In this document: positions 26,732-37,928 of the stretch, one piece after another | How the letters are laid out: each line of letters starts with the position of its first letter | Numbering within the stretch: position 1 is the stretch's first letter | Source of the DNA: an uncultured Puniceicoccaceae bacterium | GTDB taxonomy: Bacteria > Verrucomicrobiota > Verrucomicrobiia > Opitutales > Coraliomargaritaceae | DNA: 40,366 bases | Direction: 5' to 3' | NCBI GenBank assembly: GCA_905479975.1 | Contig: CAJQOS010000018.1 | Location: 1-40,366, forward strand | Program-made: the position numbers and the translations under genes | The notes under the pieces: model-generated | Database searches by the model: none | What the model was told of the DNA's origin: nothing | What the model saw: only the letters and a program-made list of their open reading frames with translations

Positions 26732-26987
26732 TCACTCAGCAAATCTGAGCCTAAAGTTCGGACATAATCCCGATCCGACTCTCCCAACCGACTGATCGGA
26801 AAGGTAAAAATCTGACCATCATCACGCCTGACCGTGACGCTGTCCTCTGAGCGCTGGATCAGTGTCGCGTAAAGTTCACGCCCATCCTGAGATGTCCAAG
26901 TCCTGCCTGTATCAGCGACACCCACTGCACTCGCCAAAGCAATGCATATTAGGACAAAGGGAAGGTAAGGATCGTTTTTTTTTCACA
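26725..26987 (-). pseudogene. SHD1-like domain secreted protein, out of frame at an A9 tract
   Basis: From 26937 down to TGA 26725 the frame encodes a SHD1-like module: RTWTSQDGRELYATLIQRSE, then VTVRRDDGQIFTFPISRL and GESDRDYV. Extending upstream gives a perfect signal-peptide core (DPYLPFVLICIALASAVGVA), but nine A residues (26975-26983) put the natural GTG-AAA-AAA start at 26985-26987 one base out of frame and bring a TGA in frame instead. With eight A the gene would start normally. A TTG at 26937 is a poor alternative. The stop overlaps the hydrolase remnant, and an SHD1 module fused to a serine hydrolase, later shortened by deletion, would explain both. Confidence 0.65.
26975..26983. repeat. 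Nine-base A/T homopolymer at the SHD1-like gene start
   Basis: The tract is T9 on the plus strand and A9 in the coding direction. It lies directly after the likely GTG start codon, where gain or loss of one base switches the signal-peptide frame on or off. Confidence 0.85.
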
Positions 26988-27056
26988 AAGTAGAACAGTT
27001 AATAGCGCCCCTACCATCTCATCGACCAATCACAATCTAAGGCCAGGGGCATACAA

Positions 27057-27455
27057 CTACCCGCCCGCGCGCACCGGCTTGTAGCCGAGCTTTTCGAGTT
27101 CGCCCATGACACGGTCACAGACATCTCCCTGCAGCTCAATCGCACGGCCTTTGAGTGCGCCACCGCAGGCGCAGGTCTTCTTAAACTTAAAAGTCATGGC
27201 CTCTAGGTCCTTCAGCGGGATGTTGGTTGAAAACTCTTTTAACGTCGTAACTGTCTTACCGCCACGCCCTGCTTTTTCGCGGCGCACTTCGACACGGCCT
27301 TTGGACTGGGGCTTCTTATCGCCATGTTTCGGGCGCATTTGCTCCTGACTTGGGCCACTGGGAAGGCCTCCCGTATCTAGGGCACCAAATGGGTTGCTCG
27401 CTAGCACACTCTCAGCGCTGTCCGTCGAGATTTTATGTTTTGATCGTTTGCTCAT
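27057..27455 (-). CDS. yciH: SUI1/eIF1-family translation factor, YciH type
   Basis: The 132-residue protein has a low-complexity basic front (SKRSKHKIS, KHGDKKPQSKGRVEVRREKA) and a C-terminal SUI1 domain of about 80 residues. Domain marks are GRGGKTVTTLKEF, FKKTCACGGALKGRAIELQG and VMGELEKLGYKPVRAGG. Bacterial YciH resembles eukaryotic initiation factor 1 and influences start-codon fidelity or stress translation; its exact role is modest and debated. The Cys pair KKTCACGG is usual for bacterial members. The start overlaps the stop of the small upstream gene by four bases, so translation is coupled. Confidence 0.92.
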   Translation of the reverse strand: MSKRSKHKISTDSAESVLASNPFGALDTGGLPSGPSQEQMRPKHGDKKPQSKGRVEVRREKAGRGGKTVTTLKEFSTNIPLKDLEAMTFKFKKTCACGGALKGRAIELQGDVCDRVMGELEKLGYKPVRAGG

Positions 27456-27679
27456 ACGTGGTGGGGTGTATCTGGATGGTCGAGCCAGTTCAATGCCTTC
27501 GCATAACTGCGCTTTGTCAAATAGTGAAGTAAGCGATCAGGCAGATCTGGGGTCTTTGCGTAGGCATCCAGTCGAGCGAGCACAGTGCCGAGACTCTCCC
27601 CTTCCGCTAACGCACGCGCCAGCGTGATGTATTCCAAATCCAATTTGAGACGATCTTGATCCATATGGGACATACTCAT
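27452..27679 (-). CDS. Small helical protein coupled to yciH, unknown function
   Basis: The 75-residue protein is mostly alpha helical and charged (DRLKLDLEYITLARALAEGE, LPDRLLHYLTKRSYAKALNW), with no signal peptide or membrane helix. Three ATG codons (27679, 27673, 27664) and a GTG at 27685 are possible starts; ATG 27679 is used. The gene ends inside the start of yciH (ATGA-type overlap), which is good evidence that it is real and cotranscribed. I recognise no family. A repeat-like helical hairpin fold that binds a ribosomal or RNA partner would be a guess. Confidence 0.65.
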   Translation of the reverse strand: MSMSHMDQDRLKLDLEYITLARALAEGESLGTVLARLDAYAKTPDLPDRLLHYLTKRSYAKALNWLDHPDTPHHV

Positions 27680-27880
27680 AAGCACGTCCCAACAGGTGCA
27701 AGCCCATAAGGAACTGAGTGTTCAATCGGCTTAAATAGCTTGACTTCAAGAGATAATTCGTGGCATCAAGTTATTTCAGCATTAGCAGATTGAATAACCC
27801 CAAGAAATAAGTTTTAAGATTTGTAACGCTAATATCGAAATCCTAGGTTCACCTCCTAATCCCCGGACCTTACCGAAGCC

Positions 27881-30616
<2,736 letters not shown>

Positions 30617-30760
30617 CGCTTCGCGTTGTGTGAATGTATGAAGGTTTTAAAGTAACAAAGTAACTCAAACTTTCCCACCTTCAAACTCATCACACCTTCC
30701 TACTTTCCCACCCTTCACACCCTTCACACCTTCCTACGTTCAAACTTTCTCACACACATT
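30617..30760 (+). repeat. sucA-sucB spacer with purine-rich then pyrimidine-rich degenerate repeats
   Basis: The first 50 bases are purine/A-rich (GAATGTATGAAGGTTTTAAA style). The last 90 are C/T-rich short repeats of the CTTTCCCACCTTCAAAC and CCTTCACACC type, partly tandem. The two halves are partly complementary and could fold into a long imperfect hairpin in the mRNA between sucA and sucB. The same pattern is seen in 32006-32174. Confidence 0.7.
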
Positions 30761-32005
30761 ATGGCTACTGAAGTTAAAATCCCCGCGATGGGCGAATCCA
30801 TCAGCAGCGGCATCCTCGCCGCTTGGCACGTACAAGACGGCGACTACGTCGAAAAAGATCAAGCGCTCTACGAGCTGGAGACCGACAAGATCACCTCCGA
30901 AGCAAGCGCTGAAGTCGCTGGTATTATTTCCCTGAAAGTCGCAGTCGATGACGAAGTCGATATCGCTCAAGTCGTCGCTACGATCGATACTTCGGCTGCG
31001 CCGAAGAGTGAGCGTCCTTCGGACGTAAGTGATAGTGGCAGTGGGAGTGACAGTGCTCCCGAAGTTGCTGCTCCAACGCCTTCGAAGGTCGATCCTGTCG
31101 CGACGCTTTCACCAGCGGCACATAAGGCTGCTGAAGAAACAGGCGTCGATGTGACGCAACTCGCGGGGACGGGGAAAGACGGCCGCGTTACCAAGTCCGA
31201 CATTCTCGCAGCAGCCGCTGCGCCAGCATCTACCGCAGCCACTCCAGCTCCTGCAGCCGTTGCACCCGCGACTCCAAAGGCAGCACCCGTCGCAGTCGAC
31301 CCATCCACTCGCGAAACCCGCAAGAAGATGAGCCCGCTACGCCGCAAGATTGCAGAGCGCCTCGTAACAGCGACACAAGAGTGCGCATTGCTCACGACAT
31401 TTAACGAAGTCGACATGAGCTCCGTCATGAAGTTGCGTAAGCAGCATCAGGAAAAATTTGTCGAGCGCCACGGCATCAAGCTCGGCTTTATGTCCTTCTT
31501 CACCAAGGCAGTCACACACGCGCTGCAAGCCGTGCCTGCAGTCAACGCACGCATTGAAGGCAACGAAATCGTGACTCAGCACTTCTACGACATCGGCGTC
31601 GCCGTCGGCACTGACAAGGGACTGATGGTGCCGACAATTCGTGACTGCGACCAGAAGGGCTTCGCCGAGATCGAGCAAGACATACTCGGCTATGCGAAAG
31701 CAGCCCGCGATGGAAAGATTCAGATGAGCGACCTCGAAGGCGGTGTTTTCACCATCTCCAACGGTGGTATCTACGGCTCCATGCTCAGCACGCCGATCAT
31801 CAACTATCCACAACCAGCGATCCTCGGCCTGCACAACATTACCGAGCGCGCCGTCGTGGTGAATGGCGAAATCGTGATTCGCCCGATGATGTATCTCGCA
31901 CTGAGCTACGATCACCGCCTCATCGATGGCAAAGAAGCCGTGACCTTCCTCAACAAGGTCAAAGACGCGATCGAAGACCCGAGCCGCCTACTCTTCGGCA
32001 TTTAA
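30761..32005 (+). CDS. sucB: 2-oxoglutarate dehydrogenase E2, dihydrolipoyllysine succinyltransferase
   Basis: The 414-residue acyltransferase has a lipoyl domain (about 1-77; lipoylated Lys in [11 protein letters not shown] at residue 42), an Ser/Asp/Gly and Ala/Pro linker, an E3-binding domain ([20 protein letters not shown], then [13 protein letters not shown]), a second Ala/Pro linker and a catalytic domain from about 180 on. The active-site motif is [13 protein letters not shown]. The first linker is odd: two palindromes (30991-31005 and 31013-31025) and five AGTGNN hexamers (31028-31057) encode [17 protein letters not shown]. The gene lies between sucA and lpd, as in other odh operons. 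It is cytosolic and forms the core of the complex. Confidence 0.96.
   Translation: MATEVKIPAMGESISSGILAAWHVQDGDYVEKDQALYELETDKITSEASAEVAGIISLKVAVDDEVDIAQVVATIDTSAAPKSERPSDVSDSGSGSDSAPEVAAPTPSKVDPVATLSPAAHKAAEETGVDVTQLAGTGKDGRVTKSDILAAAAAPASTAATPAPAAVAPATPKAAPVAVDPSTRETRKKMSPLRRKIAERLVTATQECALLTTFNEVDMSSVMKLRKQHQEKFVERHGIKLGFMSFFTKAVTHALQAVPAVNARIEGNEIVTQHFYDIGVAVGTDKGLMVPTIRDCDQKGFAEIEQDILGYAKAARDGKIQMSDLEGGVFTISNGGIYGSMLSTPIINYPQPAILGLHNITERAVVVNGEIVIRPMMYLALSYDHRLIDGKEAVTFLNKVKDAIEDPSRLLFGI
30991..31057 (+). repeat. Palindromes and hexanucleotide tandem repeat inside the sucB linker
   Basis: TTCGGC-TGC-GCCGAA (30991-31005) is followed by CGTCC-TTC-GGACG (31013-31025) and five tandem AGTGNN units (31028-31057), which encode alternating Ser with Asp/Gly/Ala. 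Codons here (AGT, GAT, GGC) are unlike the flanking linker. The first palindrome is the reverse complement, with one change, of one in the sucB-lpd spacer. Confidence 0.8.
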
Positions 32006-32174
32006 CCGCCTGCGGCGGAGTCAGAACGTAGGAATGTTTGAAAGTATTAAGGTAAGGATCTTCCAAGGTTCCCGCCTTTAACCTTCCCACCTTAACACAT
32101 TCCCACTCGGCGCAGCCGAATTTTCCACTTTAATACTTTCCCACCTTCCCACTACGGCTTTAGCCGTTCTCATC
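32006..32174 (+). repeat. sucB-lpd spacer with three mini-palindromes and purine/pyrimidine repeat halves
   Basis: Palindromes CCGCC-TG-CGGCGG (32006-32018), CGGC-GCA-GCCG (about 32109-32119) and ACGGC-TTTA-GCCGT (about 32152-32165) lie in a spacer whose first third is purine-rich (GGAATGTTTGAAAGTATTAA) and whose remainder is C/T-rich (TTTCCCACCTTCCCAC). The pattern repeats that of the sucA-sucB spacer. Confidence 0.7.
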
Positions 32175-33578
32175 ATGTCTGAAAACAACTTCGATCTCAT
32201 CATCATCGGCTCCGGCCCTGGTGGTTACGTGGCAGCCATTCGTGGCGCTCAACTCGGCCTCAAAACTGCGCTTGTCGAAAAAAACGACACCCTCGGCGGC
32301 ACATGCCTCAACGTTGGCTGTATCCCGAGCAAGGCACTGCTACACTCCACCGAGATGTATCATTTTGCTGGCCATGGCGCAGCGGCGCACGGCATTGATC
32401 TCACTAACCTTTCGATCAGCATTGAACAGTTGATGGCGAAAAAGGACAAAACCGTCGCTCAACTCTGCGGTGGTATTCAACACTTGATGAAGGCCAATAA
32501 GATCCAAGTCTTCAACGGGCTCGGCATCTTGGCAGGCGAAAGTAAAGTCCGCGTGCGTGCCACCGGCGAGGAGACCATCCTCACCGGCAAGCACATCATC
32601 ATCGCAACAGGCTCCGCCTCGATCGAACTGCCGTTCCTGCCTTACGATGGCGAAACCGTCGTCAGCAGCACCGAAGCGATTGCCTTCGACAGCGTCCCCG
32701 AAAAGCTCGCCGTCGTCGGCGCCGGTGCCATCGGCCTAGAGCTCGGTTCCGTCTGGGCACGACTCGGGGCAGAAGTCAACGTGATCGAATTCCTCCCAGT
32801 CATTGCACCGACCTACGACAAGGATGTCTCGAAAATGGCCGAACGCTTGTTGAAAAAACAAGGCCTCAATTTTCATCTCAAGACGAAAGTCACGGGACTT
32901 AAGAAGTCTAAGGGCAAGCACATCCTCACAGCTGAAAAAGCTGGTAAAGAAATCGAGTTCGAAGTCGACAAGGTGCTCGTTGCCGTTGGCCGCAAGCCAT
33001 ACACGGATGGGGTCGGCCTCGAAACCATCGGCATCACAACCGACGACAAGGGACGCATTCCCGTGGACGCACATTTTAAAACATCGGCAGCGGGAGTCTA
33101 TGCCATCGGCGACGTTATCCCTGGCCCCATGCTCGCGCACAAGGCAGAGGAAGAAGCCGTTGCCTGTGTCGAGCGCATCGCTAAGCAAGCGGGTCACGTG
33201 AACTACGACGTCATTCCCAATGTGATCTACACCGAACCGGAAATCGCCAGCGTCGGCCTCGGTGATGCCGATGCCAAAGCGCAGGGCTACGAAACCAAGA
33301 CAGGGAAATTCAACTTTGCCGGTAACGGACGTGCGATTGCAAGCGATGCCACCGACGGTTTTGCCAAGGTCATTGCGGACAAGAAGACAGACCGTATACT
33401 CGGTGTGCAAATTATCGGTAAAGGTGCTTCTGAGCTCATTGCCTCCGCTGTCGCTCACATGGAATATGGTGGCAGTGCCGAAGATCTGGCACGCACCGTG
33501 CACGCGCACCCGACCATCAGTGAAGCGATCAAAGAAGCGGCGCTGGCAGTGGACGGCAACGCACTGCACAGCGCCTAG
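32175..33578 (+). CDS. lpdA: Dihydrolipoyl dehydrogenase (E3)
   Basis: The 467-residue flavoprotein reoxidises dihydrolipoamide of the 2-oxoglutarate (and possibly pyruvate) complex with NAD+. It has the FAD motif [20 protein letters not shown], the redox-active disulfide [18 protein letters not shown], the NAD site [19 protein letters not shown], a second FAD contact [20 protein letters not shown] and the dimer-interface [12 protein letters not shown] with catalytic His and Glu. It follows sucB by 169 bases of repeat-rich spacer and ends the operon at the terminator 33604-33632. Length is normal. Confidence 0.97.
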   Translation: MSENNFDLIIIGSGPGGYVAAIRGAQLGLKTALVEKNDTLGGTCLNVGCIPSKALLHSTEMYHFAGHGAAAHGIDLTNLSISIEQLMAKKDKTVAQLCGGIQHLMKANKIQVFNGLGILAGESKVRVRATGEETILTGKHIIIATGSASIELPFLPYDGETVVSSTEAIAFDSVPEKLAVVGAGAIGLELGSVWARLGAEVNVIEFLPVIAPTYDKDVSKMAERLLKKQGLNFHLKTKVTGLKKSKGKHILTAEKAGKEIEFEVDKVLVAVGRKPYTDGVGLETIGITTDDKGRIPVDAHFKTSAAGVYAIGDVIPGPMLAHKAEEEAVACVERIAKQAGHVNYDVIPNVIYTEPEIASVGLGDADAKAQGYETKTGKFNFAGNGRAIASDATDGFAKVIADKKTDRILGVQIIGKGASELIASAVAHMEYGGSAEDLARTVHAHPTISEAIKEAALAVDGNALHSA

Positions 33579-33603
33579 GCTCGCGATAGAACTAATGCCA
33601 AAG

Positions 33604-33632
33604 CGGCCTTCATTTCGAAGGCCGTTTTTTTT
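33604..33632 (+). terminator. Rho-independent terminator of the sucA-sucB-lpdA operon
   Basis: Perfect 8-base arms CGGCCTTC and GAAGGCCG with a 5-base loop are followed by eight T. It lies 25 bases after the lpdA stop. Confidence 0.95.
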
Positions 33633-33730
33633 GCCTCAATCGTAGCTGGCCAGGCGCTTAGAGGAAGTGGTGCGCATCGCCCTGTCGGTCGAGCACCTGA
33701 AGGAACTCGACTACGTGAACTGTTTTTCCT

Positions 33731-34240
33731 TCAGGAATCGAAAATCACCAACACCAAACCGCTGCAGTCCTGCTCATACTTATAAAAATCCGACCAGAGC
33801 CCTGCGACCAGAAACGCAAAGACTGAATCGCGATCCTCTTCAATGCGACCTGATCCGATCCACTTTCCTGCCTTCAAATCGAAGACCCGAAAGCGTGCCC
33901 CCAGCACTGGGATGACATTACCACTCAGTGTCCATTCCGCCAGCGCTTGCCCGCTGTGCTGCGGTTGCTCATAGCCAAAGACACTCATGTGCGCCGTGAG
34001 CGGTGGACTGGTTGGTAAACGATGCGGCACGCGCTCGAAAAACTTCACCTCACTGCCTTGATGCCAATACACGCGTGGTGCCTGCTTTGCCGAAGGGTCT
34101 TCGGTTAACTGCCGACGTGCCGCATTACTGCGCAAAAACTTAGACAATTCAACCGTCGCAAGCTCGACCGCTGCGGGTTGCTTGGGAGGCTCATCAAACC
34201 ATGAAGGCTCGGTATAATCTTCTCCGTTCGATGCTGTCAT
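33731..34240 (-). CDS. Hypothetical protein, third gene of the uvrB group
   Basis: The 169-residue protein has no signal peptide or membrane helix. Its first half is polar and low complexity (SWFDEPPKQPAAVELATVEL); the second half looks like a compact beta-rich domain (LAEWTLSGNVIPVLGARFRV, then GSGRIEEDRDSVFAFLVAGL and WSDFYKYEQDCSGLVLVIFD). It starts 27 bases after the kinase-like gene on the same strand, so it is likely cotranscribed. I do not recognise the family. The first residues are possibly mis-started since no Shine-Dalgarno is visible. Confidence 0.72.
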   Translation of the reverse strand: MTASNGEDYTEPSWFDEPPKQPAAVELATVELSKFLRSNAARRQLTEDPSAKQAPRVYWHQGSEVKFFERVPHRLPTSPPLTAHMSVFGYEQPQHSGQALAEWTLSGNVIPVLGARFRVFDLKAGKWIGSGRIEEDRDSVFAFLVAGLWSDFYKYEQDCSGLVLVIFDS

Positions 34241-34267
34241 GACATGCCCGTTCGATAAAACTGAAAC

Positions 34268-35236
34268 TTACCCCGCGAGTTCGGCGGTCAGCGCCTTCTC
34301 GAGTTCTTTGGGCAGACCATCATTCGACTTCTTACAGGCGACGACCACGGCACCAACAATCGGAGACATGAGGCTCTTCTGTATCTGAATCTTAGGCTCG
34401 GTTGCCTGCAGTGCAGTGCTCAATCGCTCACGAAAGAGCTCAGATTTCTCAAGTAGACCACCCACCAAAACAAGCGGCGCGTCGCCCAGCTTGGATTTAC
34501 GATGTGTCACTGTGACGGCACGAATCAACTCCTCAACCGCACGATTTAAGATATCGTCCGCAGCACCCACACCTGCTTGAGCAAGCTGCATGACCATCGG
34601 CGCGAGTGCAGCGACATGTGGATTACTAATCTCACCCGTCTTTACTTTGCAAAGTAGTTCTTCGATTGAGGCACAGCGTAGGCGCTTTAAGACATTGCGC
34701 TGCCATGGACCCGTTGGACGGCGACCGTCTGACTCTTGAAAAGTCATTTGCATCGCTTGCTTCCCAATCCAAGAACCACTGCCCAAATCGTCATACGACG
34801 GCCCCCAGCCTCCAGTGCGATGCGTGAGGCCTTCAGCGTCGCGTCCCAAGCAAATCGAACCAGTGCCAGCAATGAGCATCAGCCCAGGGCGGTTCGCCAG
34901 CGCACCGATTAAAGCAATATGCGCATCGGATGTGAGTATGGGCGACTCGGATGGCACCGGAGTTAAACTGACCAGAATGTCGCGAATCTCATCCTTATTT
35001 TTAGCGGACGCCGCACCTGCCAGCCCAAAGCAAGAAGAGATATACTCAATATCATCTGGTAAACTCGTAAAGGTCTGATCAAGCAACATTTGCAGATTAC
35101 CACGCAGCGTCTCCATGCTCACCTGTTGCACGTTTGACGGACCGGCCACTGCTCGCCCGAGGATGTCTCCTGTTTCCGAGACGAGAAGACTACGCGTGCG
35201 AGTGCCACCACCATCAATACCTAAATATGCTCTCAT
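34268..35236 (-). CDS. BadF/BadG-type ATPase, N-acetylglucosamine-kinase-like
   Basis: The predicted 322-residue protein from ATG 35236 starts with the ASKHA phosphate-1 loop YLGIDGGGTRTRSLLVSETG, followed by the adenosine and linker regions CFGLAGAASAKN, LIAGTGSICLGRDAEG, the GGWGPSYDDLGSGSWIGKQA loop typical of GlcNAc-kinase/BadF families, and PLVLVGGLLEKSELFRERL. It probably phosphorylates an amino sugar such as N-acetylglucosamine, but the family also includes activators of dehydratases. An earlier in-frame start at 35269 would add a non-conserved leader. It lies 59 bases after uvrB on the same strand. Confidence 0.86.
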   Translation of the reverse strand: MRAYLGIDGGGTRTRSLLVSETGDILGRAVAGPSNVQQVSMETLRGNLQMLLDQTFTSLPDDIEYISSCFGLAGAASAKNKDEIRDILVSLTPVPSESPILTSDAHIALIGALANRPGLMLIAGTGSICLGRDAEGLTHRTGGWGPSYDDLGSGSWIGKQAMQMTFQESDGRRPTGPWQRNVLKRLRCASIEELLCKVKTGEISNPHVAALAPMVMQLAQAGVGAADDILNRAVEELIRAVTVTHRKSKLGDAPLVLVGGLLEKSELFRERLSTALQATEPKIQIQKSLMSPIVGAVVVACKKSNDGLPKELEKALTAELAG

Positions 35237-35295
35237 GCTATAGCTTATACATGGATAAGCTCGGAACACACAAGACAGAGGAATAAAAATTTCGC

Positions 35296-37356
35296 TTACT
35301 TCCGTTTCTTGGGCAATCCCTTGGCATTGTAGACTGCTTTCTTGCGCATGTATGGTTTACTCTTAGCACCACCACTGGCACCGCCGCCGTGCTTGCCGGT
35401 TTGCAGAGTTTCGATCTGATCGCGTAGCATTGCGGCCTTCTCAAACTCGAGCTTCTGCGCCGCTTCCAGCATTTCTGTTTCCAATTCGGCGATGACATGT
35501 GCGACGTCGACGTCGGCGGACTCAGCCACGAGTAGGTCATGCCCCTCGGTTTCGTCGTAACGTTTACCAGGCGCTTGCAGGCTCTCATCGATACTGCGCT
35601 TAACACCCACGGGTGTGATGCCGTGCTCAACATTGTAAGCCAGTTGCTTTTCTCGGCGCGCGCCTGTGACCTCTAATGTCTGGTTAATGGAATTCGTCAT
35701 GACATCCGCATACAGAATGACACGGCCTTTCTCATGACGCGCAGCACGTCCTGCTGTTTGGATCAAACTGGTGGCGCTACGTAGAAAGCCTTCTTTATCC
35801 GCATCGAGAATTGCCACCAGAGCCACCTCAGGCAGATCCAGTCCCTCGCGCAACAAATTGACTCCGATCAACACGTCAAACTCGCCAAGCCTCAAGCGAC
35901 GAAGGATCTCAACACGCTCAATCGCATCGATATCTGAATGCAAGTATTCCACACTCAGACCCGCCTCACGCAAATAATCAGCCAAATCCTCCGACATGCG
36001 TTTTGTCAAAGTCGTCGCGAGTGTGCGCTCGCCCTGCTCTGCTGCCTTGCGCACCTCCCCCATAAAGTCTTCGACCTGCCCCTTGATCGGGCGAATCTCC
36101 ATCACCGGGTCAATCAAACCCGTTGGGCGAATGACTTGCTCGGCGATGACCGACGATACTTCCAGCTCGTGCGCTGCGGGCGTCGCCGACACATAGATGG
36201 TCTGGTCCGTAATCGACTCGAATTCTTCAAAGGTCTGTGGACGATTATCCATCGCTGACGGCAAGCGGAAGCCATACTCGACCAAGCGCTCCTTACGGGC
36301 CCGGTCGCCGTTATACATCGCCCGCACTTGCGGCAAAGTCGCATGGCTCTCGTCGACAAACATCAAAAAATCGTCCGGAAAGAAATCGATCAGGCAGAAT
36401 GGCCGCTCGCCTGGCTTGCGCCCGGATAGATAGCGGGAGTAGTTCTCGATGCCCGTGCAAAAGCCCATTTCTTGCAGCAACTCGATATCGTATTCCGTGC
36501 GCATACGAATGCGTTGCGCCTCAAGCAATAGATTCTGCGACTCGAACCACGCGATGCGCTCGTCTAACTCGGCACGAATCTGCGGCACCGTCTCAGCAAT
36601 TTTCTCCTTTGGCGTCGCGTATTGGGTGGCTGGATACAAACTGAAGATGTCTAACACCGCCGCGGTTGCACCAGTCAGCGGGTCGAGTTCGCGAATACTC
36701 TCGATTTCGTCACCCCAGAACTCCACGCGGATCGCAGTCTCCATGTAGGCGGGAAAGATATCGACCACATCGCCGCGCACTCGAAACGTGCCGCGTTTAA
36801 AGGCGACGTCATTCCGCTCGTAGAGGACCTCAACAAGGCGTTCCAGAAAGTCATCCCTGGAGATCTCTAAGCCCGCTTCGAGCGGAATCATCATTTCCTT
36901 GAAGTCTTCCGGTGAGCCAAGGCCGTAGATACAAGAGACACTCGCGATCACAATCACATCCTTGCGACTGATCAAGGACGAGGATGCGGCAATGCGCAGA
37001 CGCTCAATTTCGTCGTTAATCGAAGAGTCTTTCTCGATGTAGGTGTCCGTTTGCGGGATGTAGGCCTCTGGCTGGTAGTAGTCGTAAAAGCTGACGAAAT
37101 ACTCGACCGCATTATCAGGAAAAAAGGTCTTAAACTCGGAGTAAAGTTGCGCAGCCAAGGTCTTATTATGCGAGAGAATCAGCGCCGGGCGTTGCAGCTG
37201 CTGAATCATATTCGCCATCGTGAAGGTCTTCCCCGAGCCAGTGACACCAAGCAGGGTCTGGCGCTTATTGCCCGCACGCACGGATTCCACCAAGGCCTTG
37301 ATCGCCTGCGGTTGATCGCCCTGTGGGGCATAGTCACTACTGAGTTCAAAATCCAC
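35296..37356 (-). CDS. uvrB: Excinuclease ABC subunit B
   Basis: The 686-residue DNA-repair helicase verifies damage delivered by UvrA and recruits UvrC. It shows Walker [18 protein letters not shown], the beta-hairpin region [20 protein letters not shown], motif [31 protein letters not shown], motif [21 protein letters not shown] and motif [12 protein letters not shown], and a C-terminal UVR motif ([19 protein letters not shown]). Length is standard. It heads a probable three-gene transcript with the kinase-like and hypothetical genes. It is divergent from the DCC gene with 87 bases between them. No SOS-box-like site is evident in that spacer. Confidence 0.97.
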   Translation of the reverse strand: MDFELSSDYAPQGDQPQAIKALVESVRAGNKRQTLLGVTGSGKTFTMANMIQQLQRPALILSHNKTLAAQLYSEFKTFFPDNAVEYFVSFYDYYQPEAYIPQTDTYIEKDSSINDEIERLRIAASSSLISRKDVIVIASVSCIYGLGSPEDFKEMMIPLEAGLEISRDDFLERLVEVLYERNDVAFKRGTFRVRGDVVDIFPAYMETAIRVEFWGDEIESIRELDPLTGATAAVLDIFSLYPATQYATPKEKIAETVPQIRAELDERIAWFESQNLLLEAQRIRMRTEYDIELLQEMGFCTGIENYSRYLSGRKPGERPFCLIDFFPDDFLMFVDESHATLPQVRAMYNGDRARKERLVEYGFRLPSAMDNRPQTFEEFESITDQTIYVSATPAAHELEVSSVIAEQVIRPTGLIDPVMEIRPIKGQVEDFMGEVRKAAEQGERTLATTLTKRMSEDLADYLREAGLSVEYLHSDIDAIERVEILRRLRLGEFDVLIGVNLLREGLDLPEVALVAILDADKEGFLRSATSLIQTAGRAARHEKGRVILYADVMTNSINQTLEVTGARREKQLAYNVEHGITPVGVKRSIDESLQAPGKRYDETEGHDLLVAESADVDVAHVIAELETEMLEAAQKLEFEKAAMLRDQIETLQTGKHGGGASGGAKSKPYMRKKAVYNAKGLPKKRK

Positions 37357-37443
37357 GTCCCCAGAGAAGCGCAGGAAAGGAATGCGCGCAATTACAGACT
37401 TCAGCTGTCGACAAATCCTGATTGCCCCGCATAGATCTGTCCT

Positions 37444-37860
37444 GTGAAACCGAGGAACAAAGCGATATTATTTTTTGATGGAGACTGTGGCCTATGCAGT
37501 CGCACCGTTCGCTTCTTGATTCGTAAGGACAAGCACCAGCGTCTCTATTTCGCGCCACTCCAAGGCATAGCGGCACAAGCCATCTTAGCGGATGAGTATC
37601 GAGTCACACTGACTACCATCGTCTATCAACGTGTCGCCACAGATGGTCAAACCACTCTCCTCTTTCGCTCCGATGCGGCTCTACTCGCACTGATTGATAC
37701 GGGAAGCTTCTGGCGCTTCTTCGCTCGTATTGCGCGATTGCTGCCGCGCGGCTTTCGCGATTGGGTGTATGATAAGATTGCAGAGCGACGGCAAACATCC
37801 CTGAAGTCCACCACGTGCCCGTTGCCAAGCAGAGAAGTGCAGGCGCGTATTTTGCCCTAG
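37444..37860 (+). CDS. DCC-family thiol-disulfide oxidoreductase (DUF393)
   Basis: The 138-residue protein matches the DCC family, named after its motif; here it reads [20 protein letters not shown] near the N-terminus. The pattern continues with [19 protein letters not shown] and a [20 protein letters not shown] segment before a conserved YDKIAERR. The proteins have a thioredoxin-like fold and a CxxC and are thought to act in disulfide exchange, with no fixed substrate. The start is GTG 37444. It ends at a perfect bidirectional hairpin shared with the convergent antiporter gene. It shares a divergent promoter region with uvrB. Confidence 0.9.
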   Translation: MKPRNKAILFFDGDCGLCSRTVRFLIRKDKHQRLYFAPLQGIAAQAILADEYRVTLTTIVYQRVATDGQTTLLFRSDAALLALIDTGSFWRFFARIARLLPRGFRDWVYDKIAERRQTSLKSTTCPLPSREVQARILP

Positions 37861-37867
37861 AATACAA

Positions 37868-37900
37868 AACAGGCTCTTCGGAAATACCGAAGAGCCTGTT
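37868..37900. terminator. Perfect 14-pair stem-loop between convergent genes
   Basis: Arms 37868-37881 and 37887-37900 are perfectly complementary with loop AAATA. Weak T content exists on the minus side (TTGTATT) and A-rich sequence follows on the plus side. It most likely terminates both the DCC gene and the antiporter gene. Confidence 0.85.
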
Positions 37901-37928
37901 GAAAAACGTTTATGTGAGCGACTTCAGC

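Noticed and set aside
32736-33569. 277-residue minus-strand open frame antisense to lpdA
   Set aside because: lpdA is a full, conserved enzyme; the antisense frame reflects its codon use.
33660-33730. Coding-like stretch (VVRIALSVEHLKELDYVN) after the lpdA terminator
   Set aside because: Too short to call; no start, and the frame runs into the unrelated gene on the other strand. It could be a small remnant.
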